This document shows, in pieces, positions 14,170 to 18,168 of a DNA stretch of 18,168 bases. Position 1 is the stretch's first letter; every line of letters begins with the position of its first letter. Source of the DNA: Pseudomonadota bacterium (GTDB taxonomy: Bacteria > Pseudomonadota > Alphaproteobacteria > CACIAM-22H2); the NCBI GenBank assembly GCA_020161965.1, contig JAIUNH010000016.1, positions 1 to 18,168 on the forward strand. Reading direction: 5' to 3'. The notes beneath the pieces were generated by a model. That model made no database searches, had not been told where the DNA came from, and saw only the letters and a program-made list of their open reading frames with translations. Both the position numbers and the translations under genes were made by a program.

Positions 14170-14520
14170 ATGACCGAATTCGATTGGGCGACGCTCGACC
14201 AGCTGACCGAAGAAGTGGGCGCGGATATTTTGCCGCGCCTGCTGCGCACCTTCTATGGCGAGGCGGTCGCTAAGATCACTGAGTTCGAAGCGCTGTCGGA
14301 GACGAAAGGCGATACCGCGGCGATGCATCGCGCGGTGCATTCGCTGAAAAGTGCGGCCGGCAGTTTCGGCGCCACGTCGCTCGCCGCACTCGCAGCCGAT
14401 ATCGAACAGCGCATCGAAGACGGCGCCTATGCGCATGACATGCCTGCGATCATCGATCTGCGCGGCCGTTTCGCCGCGTTCAAATCGGCCGTCGCGGCAC
14501 GCGGCATCTCGGTCACTTGA
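14170..14520 (+). CDS. Stand-alone HPt (histidine phosphotransfer) domain protein
   Basis: A 116-residue all-helical HPt protein, cytoplasmic, that would carry a phosphoryl group between receiver domains in a phosphorelay. The phosphorylated residue is His57 in HRAVHSLKSAAGSFGA, with Lys60 and the following small-residue stretch in the usual H-x-x-K-x-x-A-x-x-x-G pattern. The length is typical of a single HPt domain with nothing fused. No kinase or response regulator lies nearby, so its partners are encoded elsewhere. The ribosome-binding site is weak. The gene ends 55 bases before the EamA permease and may share its transcript, but a functional link is not apparent. Confidence 0.85.
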   Translation: MTEFDWATLDQLTEEVGADILPRLLRTFYGEAVAKITEFEALSETKGDTAAMHRAVHSLKSAAGSFGATSLAALAADIEQRIEDGAYAHDMPAIIDLRGRFAAFKSAVAARGISVT

Positions 14521-14575
14521 TTTCGCGCGCAAGAAGCGGGTGGAGCGCCGCCTTGCTTCGCCGCAAAACCCCCCG

Positions 14576-15454
14576 ATGAATCTCGACGGCAAAGCCTGGG
14601 CAATGCTGATCGCCCTCTCGCTCTTGTGGGGCGGGGCGTTTCTGTTTTCGAAAATCGCGGTCGCGGCGATCCCGACCTTCACGATGGTCGCGCTGCGCGT
14701 CGGCCTTGCGGCGTTGGCGTTGTTGCTGTGGCTGCGGATCCAAGGCCTCGCCATTCCGCGACATATTTGGTTCGCGTGTTTGGTGATGGGCTTCCTCAAC
14801 AACATCATTCCGTTCGGCCTTAATTTTTGGGGCCAAAAGGAAGTCGGCATCAGCACGGCCGCCATCGTCAACTCGACCACGCCGTTGTGGACGATCCTGC
14901 TGGCGCATTTCGTGACCGACGATGAAAAGCTGACGGGCTTGCGCCTCGCCGGCGTATTGGTCGGAATCGCGGGCGTCGGCTTGTTGATCGGGCCCGAAGC
15001 GTTGAGCGGGCTGGGCACGGCCGGCTTGTCGCAACTCGCCTTCCTCGGCGCGACGTTCAGCTACGCGATCGCGTTGATGTGGGCGCGGCGCTTTCGCGGG
15101 CTCTCGCCGGTCGTGCCGGCGGCGGGGCAGTTGATCGGCTCCAGCCTGCTCGCGATCCCCACGGCGCTGGTCGTCGACAAGCCGTGGACGCTGCCAATGC
15201 CGTCGCTCGAGGTGATCGCGTCGGTGATCGCATTGGCGGTGGCGTCGACCGCACTCGCCTATCGCATCTATTTCGCGTTGATGGCGCGCAACGGGGCGGG
15301 CAACGCCGCCCTCGTCACGATGTTGGTCCCGCCCTCGGCGATGCTGTTGGGCTGGGGCATCCTCGGCGAAACGCCGACGATGCCGGCCCTCATCGGCTTC
15401 GCGGTGATTTTGTTTGGCCTCGCCTTGGTCGACGGGCGGTTGTTCAAGCGTTAA
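14576..15454 (+). CDS. EamA-family (DMT superfamily) permease
   Basis: A 292-residue inner-membrane protein with about ten hydrophobic segments arranged as two EamA repeats (first about 8-137, second about 150-287). Repeat landmarks: LIALSLLWGGAFLFSKIA near the start, the NSTTPLWTILLAHFVTDDEKL segment closing the first half, and LVTMLVPPSAMLLGWGILGE closing the second. Members export amino acids, metabolites or drugs; the substrate is not readable. The ATG at 14576 is preferred because it begins just before the first membrane helix; the frame extends upstream over the HPt gene and no clear Shine-Dalgarno is seen. Its stop overlaps that of the convergent phosphoribosyltransferase gene in the sequence TTAA. 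Confidence 0.9.
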   Translation: MNLDGKAWAMLIALSLLWGGAFLFSKIAVAAIPTFTMVALRVGLAALALLLWLRIQGLAIPRHIWFACLVMGFLNNIIPFGLNFWGQKEVGISTAAIVNSTTPLWTILLAHFVTDDEKLTGLRLAGVLVGIAGVGLLIGPEALSGLGTAGLSQLAFLGATFSYAIALMWARRFRGLSPVVPAAGQLIGSSLLAIPTALVVDKPWTLPMPSLEVIASVIALAVASTALAYRIYFALMARNGAGNAALVTMLVPPSAMLLGWGILGETPTMPALIGFAVILFGLALVDGRLFKR

Positions 15455-15978
15455 TCGACGGTCGCGAGATCGGGCAGGCCGCGCCATTGCTGGGCGTGGT
15501 CGAGGCCGTAGCCGACGACGAAGCGGTCGGGGATTTTGAACGCGACGAAATCGGCTTCCAGCGGCACTACGCGGCGCGCAGGCTTGTCGGCGAAGACCGC
15601 GATCTTGACCGGCGCGCCGCCCAGGCCTTCCAGCAATTGCTTGGCGAAGGACAACGTGCGGCCCGTATCCAAAATATCGTCGATCAGCAGCACGGGACGG
15701 CCCTTCAAATCCTCCGGCAGGGTGCCGGTGACGCGCACCTGACCCGAACTGGTCGTCGCGTCGCCGTAACTTTTCAGGTTCACGAATTCGACGCGCGGGT
15801 GGACGCCGCGCTTGGCCAAGGCCCGCATCAGATCGGCCGTGAACACGAAAGCGCCGTTCAGCACCGAGATGATCGTGAAATCGCCCGGCAGCTTGACCGC
15901 GATTTCGCCCGCCAGGGCCTCGACGCGCGCGGCGATTTCCGCCGCCGAATGCAGGGTTTCTTTGGGAACCAGGGCCAT
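15451..15978 (-). CDS. hpt: Hypoxanthine phosphoribosyltransferase
   Basis: A 175-residue purine-salvage enzyme converting hypoxanthine (and often guanine) with PRPP to IMP/GMP. Seen: VLNGAF (39-44, PPi loop region), LKSYGD (68-73, flexible catalytic loop), the PRPP-binding VLLIDDILDTGRTL (96-109) with Asp100, Asp101 and Asp104, and the base-binding FVVGYGLDHAQQWRGLP (153-169). Length and order are normal for bacterial Hpt. The ATG at 15978 is chosen over a TTG-initiated extension to 16029; the upstream ribosome-binding site is weak. It is divergent from the ArnT-like gene with 56 bases between start codons, which must hold both promoters. I infer guanine/hypoxanthine rather than xanthine preference only from the overall Hpt-like pattern. 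Confidence 0.93.
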   Translation of the reverse strand: MALVPKETLHSAAEIAARVEALAGEIAVKLPGDFTIISVLNGAFVFTADLMRALAKRGVHPRVEFVNLKSYGDATTSSGQVRVTGTLPEDLKGRPVLLIDDILDTGRTLSFAKQLLEGLGGAPVKIAVFADKPARRVVPLEADFVAFKIPDRFVVGYGLDHAQQWRGLPDLATVD

Positions 15979-16034
15979 GACGGGTCCAAAAAATAGGGGT
16001 TGAAGCGGTATCGTCCGGGGGCGTACCAAGCCCC

Positions 16035-17789
16035 ATGCTTGTGGACCAACCCGCCCCGGCGGCGCAAGAGCCCCCCTCGACCCCGGCTTCGGCCGCCCCG
16101 CGGGACCCGACCTGGACGATCGACCTGCTGCTGGTCGCCCTGATCGTGGGGACCTATTTCCTGCTGTTTCTGGGCGCGCGGCCTTTGGCCGTGCCGTCGG
16201 AAGCGCGCTACGCCGAACTGGGCCGCGAGATCTTCTCGACCGGCGACTGGGTGACGCCGCGCATCAACGGCGTGAAGTACTTTTTCAAGCCGCCGCTGTT
16301 CTACTGGATGCAAGCGGGCTTCATCCATCTGTTCGGCCTGACCGAATTCGCCCTGCGCCTCGCCACGGCGTTGATGGCGGCCGGCGGCGTGGTCATCGCC
16401 TACGCCACGGGCCGCTTGGTCCATGACCGGCGCACCGGCTGGCTCGCCGCCACGATCATGGCGACGACGTTGCTGTGGTTCGCGCTGTCGCGGGTGATCC
16501 TGCTCGACGTGCCCGTCGGCGTGTTCATGAGCTTCGGCTTCATGGCCTTCCTATTCGCGGTCAAGGCGCCCGAAGGCAGTGCGTCGCGTTCGCGCTGGCT
16601 TTACGCGATGTATGTCGCGGCCGCCGCCGCGACGATGACCAAGGGCCTGATCGGCATCGTGCTGCCCGCCCTGGTTATCGGTCTATGGATCGTGCTGACC
16701 TGGAATTGGCGCCTGCTGCTGCAGGTGAAGTTGATCCAGGGTTTGATCCTGTTCCTGGTGCTGACGGTGCCGTGGCATGTCGCGGTCGGGATCAAGTCGC
16801 CTGAGTTCTGGCATTTCTATTTCATCCGCGAACATTGGGAACGCTTCACCAGCACCGTCCATGGCCGCACGCAGCCTTGGTGGTTCTTCGCGGCGGTGAT
16901 GGTGCTCGGCTTCTTCCCCTGGACCGTGATCGTGTTCCAGTCGCTATGGGGCAATCTGCGCGCCATCGCGGCACGAACGGAAAATTGGCGCGACGAACTT
17001 TTCCTGGCGCTGTGGTTCTGGGCGATTTTCCTGTTCTTCTCGGCGTCGGATTCGAAGCTCATTCCGTACGTGACGCCGATCGTCGTGCCCGTCGCGGTGT
17101 TCGCCGGGCGCTACGTCGCCGTGGCGCTCGACACCGGGGCGAAGTCGCTGCGCGTCGCGTTGCTGACGGTCGCGGGGCTGGCGGCGGCACTCGCCGTTGC
17201 GGCGATCGTCGTGGCATTGGGCCATGCGCGGTTCTTCTCGGGTGATACGGCGCTGGATGTCGCCGATGCCGCACCGGCTTTGCCGTGGCTCGCCTTGGGC
17301 GGGATCGCCACGCTGGCCGCACTGATCTGGACACAACGCCGGTCGCTGACCGCCGCCTTCGCGGTGGCGTGTGTGGCCTCGGCCGTGTTCCTGCACGGCG
17401 TGGACGCGACGATGGCGAATTTGCAGCCGCGCTCGGCCAAGCCGATCGCGCAGGCGATCAACGCGGTCGCAGCGCCGACGGACGAGGTGATCGCCTTCCG
17501 CGCCTATCCGCAGGATATGCCGGTCTATCTCGGCCGACGCATCTCGGTCTTCCAATGGTCGGGCGAGCTCGATTTCGGCCGCGAATGGGAGGATACGTCC
17601 GCCTGGATGTTCGGCGATCCTGAGGAATTGTGGCGCCGCTGGCAGGCGGACCGGACGGTCTATATGATCGTCCCGCTGCAATTCGAATCGGAAGTCAAGG
17701 AAGCGGTCGGGGCTAGGTTCACCGAACTCGCGCGTACGCGCCGCTTTATGTTGATCGTTAACCGCCCGATCGCCAATCAAACGCCCTGA
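16035..17789 (+). CDS. ArnT-like (GT83/PMT family) lipid-linked sugar transferase
   Basis: A 584-residue integral membrane glycosyltransferase that would move a sugar from an undecaprenyl-phosphate donor to a periplasmic acceptor such as lipid A. After a Pro/Ala-rich cytoplasmic start, the first helix (about 28-47) is followed by the conserved first periplasmic loop VPSEARYAELGREIFSTGDW (53-72) with candidate catalytic Glu56 and the KYFFKPPLFYW segment (81-91), both hallmarks of ArnT/PMT enzymes. About a dozen hydrophobic segments follow, then a soluble C-terminal domain from about residue 470. The length is close to that of ArnT. The following gene overlaps its stop and encodes an ArnE/F-like exporter, which supports a lipid-linked sugar role. 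No other arn genes are visible, so aminoarabinose is not assured. Confidence 0.88.
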   Translation: MLVDQPAPAAQEPPSTPASAAPRDPTWTIDLLLVALIVGTYFLLFLGARPLAVPSEARYAELGREIFSTGDWVTPRINGVKYFFKPPLFYWMQAGFIHLFGLTEFALRLATALMAAGGVVIAYATGRLVHDRRTGWLAATIMATTLLWFALSRVILLDVPVGVFMSFGFMAFLFAVKAPEGSASRSRWLYAMYVAAAAATMTKGLIGIVLPALVIGLWIVLTWNWRLLLQVKLIQGLILFLVLTVPWHVAVGIKSPEFWHFYFIREHWERFTSTVHGRTQPWWFFAAVMVLGFFPWTVIVFQSLWGNLRAIAARTENWRDELFLALWFWAIFLFFSASDSKLIPYVTPIVVPVAVFAGRYVAVALDTGAKSLRVALLTVAGLAAALAVAAIVVALGHARFFSGDTALDVADAAPALPWLALGGIATLAALIWTQRRSLTAAFAVACVASAVFLHGVDATMANLQPRSAKPIAQAINAVAAPTDEVIAFRAYPQDMPVYLGRRISVFQWSGELDFGREWEDTSAWMFGDPEELWRRWQADRTVYMIVPLQFESEVKEAVGARFTELARTRRFMLIVNRPIANQTP

Positions 17790-18157
17790 TGGTCCAATAT
17801 CTGCCGCTGATCCTGACCGGAGTCCTGCTCAACGCCGCAGCTCAGCTCGCGCTGAAGGCGGGGATGACGCGCATCGGCCATTTCGATTTCGCCATGGCGA
17901 ATCTGCTGCCGATCGGCTGGCAGGTCGGCACGAACCCGTTCGTGGCGTTGGGCCTGTTTTGCTACGTCGTTTCCGTTGGCGTTTGGCTGCTGGTGCTAAG
18001 CCGCGTGGATGTGAGCCTCGCCTATCCGATGCTATCCATCGGTTACGTCGTCAACGCACTGATCGCCTGGTGGTTCATGGGCGAGCCGTTGTCCGCCATG
18101 AAAATCGCCGGGATCGCCACGATCTGCGCCGGCGTTTGGATCCTGTCGCGCGCGTGA
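17789..18157 (+). CDS. ArnE/ArnF-like small EamA/SMR flippase subunit
   Basis: A 122-residue protein with four hydrophobic helices (about 4-23, 36-70 as a pair, 76-97, 103-120). The segment RVDVSLAYPMLSIGYVVNAL, then Glu99 in FMGEPL and KIAGIATICAGVWIL, is typical of ArnE/ArnF and other small EamA proteins that flip undecaprenyl-phosphate sugars; the LNAAAQLALKAG of helix one fits the same group. The start codon overlaps the stop of the ArnT-like gene (the A of TGA is the A of ATG), so translation is coupled. ArnE and ArnF usually work as a pair; only one is visible before the window ends. A multidrug SMR role is less likely because the Glu expected in helix one of EmrE-type proteins is absent. 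Confidence 0.85.
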   Translation: MVQYLPLILTGVLLNAAAQLALKAGMTRIGHFDFAMANLLPIGWQVGTNPFVALGLFCYVVSVGVWLLVLSRVDVSLAYPMLSIGYVVNALIAWWFMGEPLSAMKIAGIATICAGVWILSRA

Positions 18158-18168
18158 ACGAAATGACC

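Noticed and set aside
15979..16029. 17-residue N-terminal extension of the phosphoribosyltransferase
   Set aside because: It would begin at TTG, uses most of the divergent promoter space and is not needed for the enzyme fold.
1..18168. CRISPR array, rRNA genes, retron or other reverse transcriptase, toxin-antitoxin pair
   Set aside because: Looked for on both strands; no regularly spaced repeats, rRNA sequence, reverse-transcriptase motifs or typical toxin-antitoxin gene pair were seen.
18163..18168. Possible start codon of a next gene (ATG ACC) at the right edge
   Set aside because: Only two codons are in the window and no ribosome-binding site is clear, so it is not listed as a gene.

Overview
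The window is GC-rich DNA from a Gram-negative bacterium, most likely an alphaproteobacterium. This rests on the GC-biased codon use, the rhizobial-type polar amino acid/opine ABC genes, the SapC-family protein, the GntR/FCD-regulated glyoxylate genes and a tRNA body of alphaproteobacterial elongator-Met type. The genus cannot be read from the sequence. A Rhodospirillales-like host is a guess.

Layout. (1) Positions 1-2278 (+): end of a polar amino acid ABC transporter operon (permease cut by the window edge, ATPase, periplasmic binding protein). (2) 2279-6530: an accessory island, visibly more AT-rich over about 2400-5090. It holds a stem-loop-rich non-coding stretch, an exported ClpP-fold protein (-), a decayed IS5-type transposase fragment, an AbiV-like abortive-infection protein (-) and a complete tyrosine integrase (-). 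Three tandem 12-bp repeats and several inverted repeats lie between the integrase start and the 3' end of a tRNA(CAU) gene at 6531-6605 (-), the usual arrangement for an element integrated at a tRNA 3' end. (3) 6719-9228: a GT4 glycosyltransferase (+), a small exported protein (-) and a SapC-family protein (+). (4) 9225-14119: a glyoxylate/2-hydroxy-acid locus. A GntR/FCD repressor and a 959-residue FAD/[4Fe-4S] dehydrogenase run leftward, and a serine-glyoxylate-type aminotransferase runs rightward. The divergent promoter region carries two identical copies of the 12-bp palindrome TTGGTATACCAA, one of which contains the -10 box of the aminotransferase promoter. (5) 14170-18157: a stand-alone HPt phosphotransfer protein, an EamA permease, a hypoxanthine phosphoribosyltransferase (-), and an ArnT-like lipid-linked sugar transferase translationally coupled to an ArnE/F-like small flippase.

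How the genes work together. The dehydrogenase probably oxidises a 2-hydroxy acid (glycolate, D-lactate, D-2-hydroxyglutarate or D-glycerate type). The aminotransferase would remove glyoxylate as glycine at the expense of serine or a similar donor. The GntR protein would control both arms through the two palindromes. On the island, AbiV-like and ClpP-like cargo beside an integrase suggests a small defence or accessory island; a joint function of these two genes is a hypothesis only. The last two genes form a plausible envelope-modification pair (sugar transfer plus undecaprenyl-linked donor export).

Genes are tightly packed outside the island. Three convergent pairs overlap at their stop codons.
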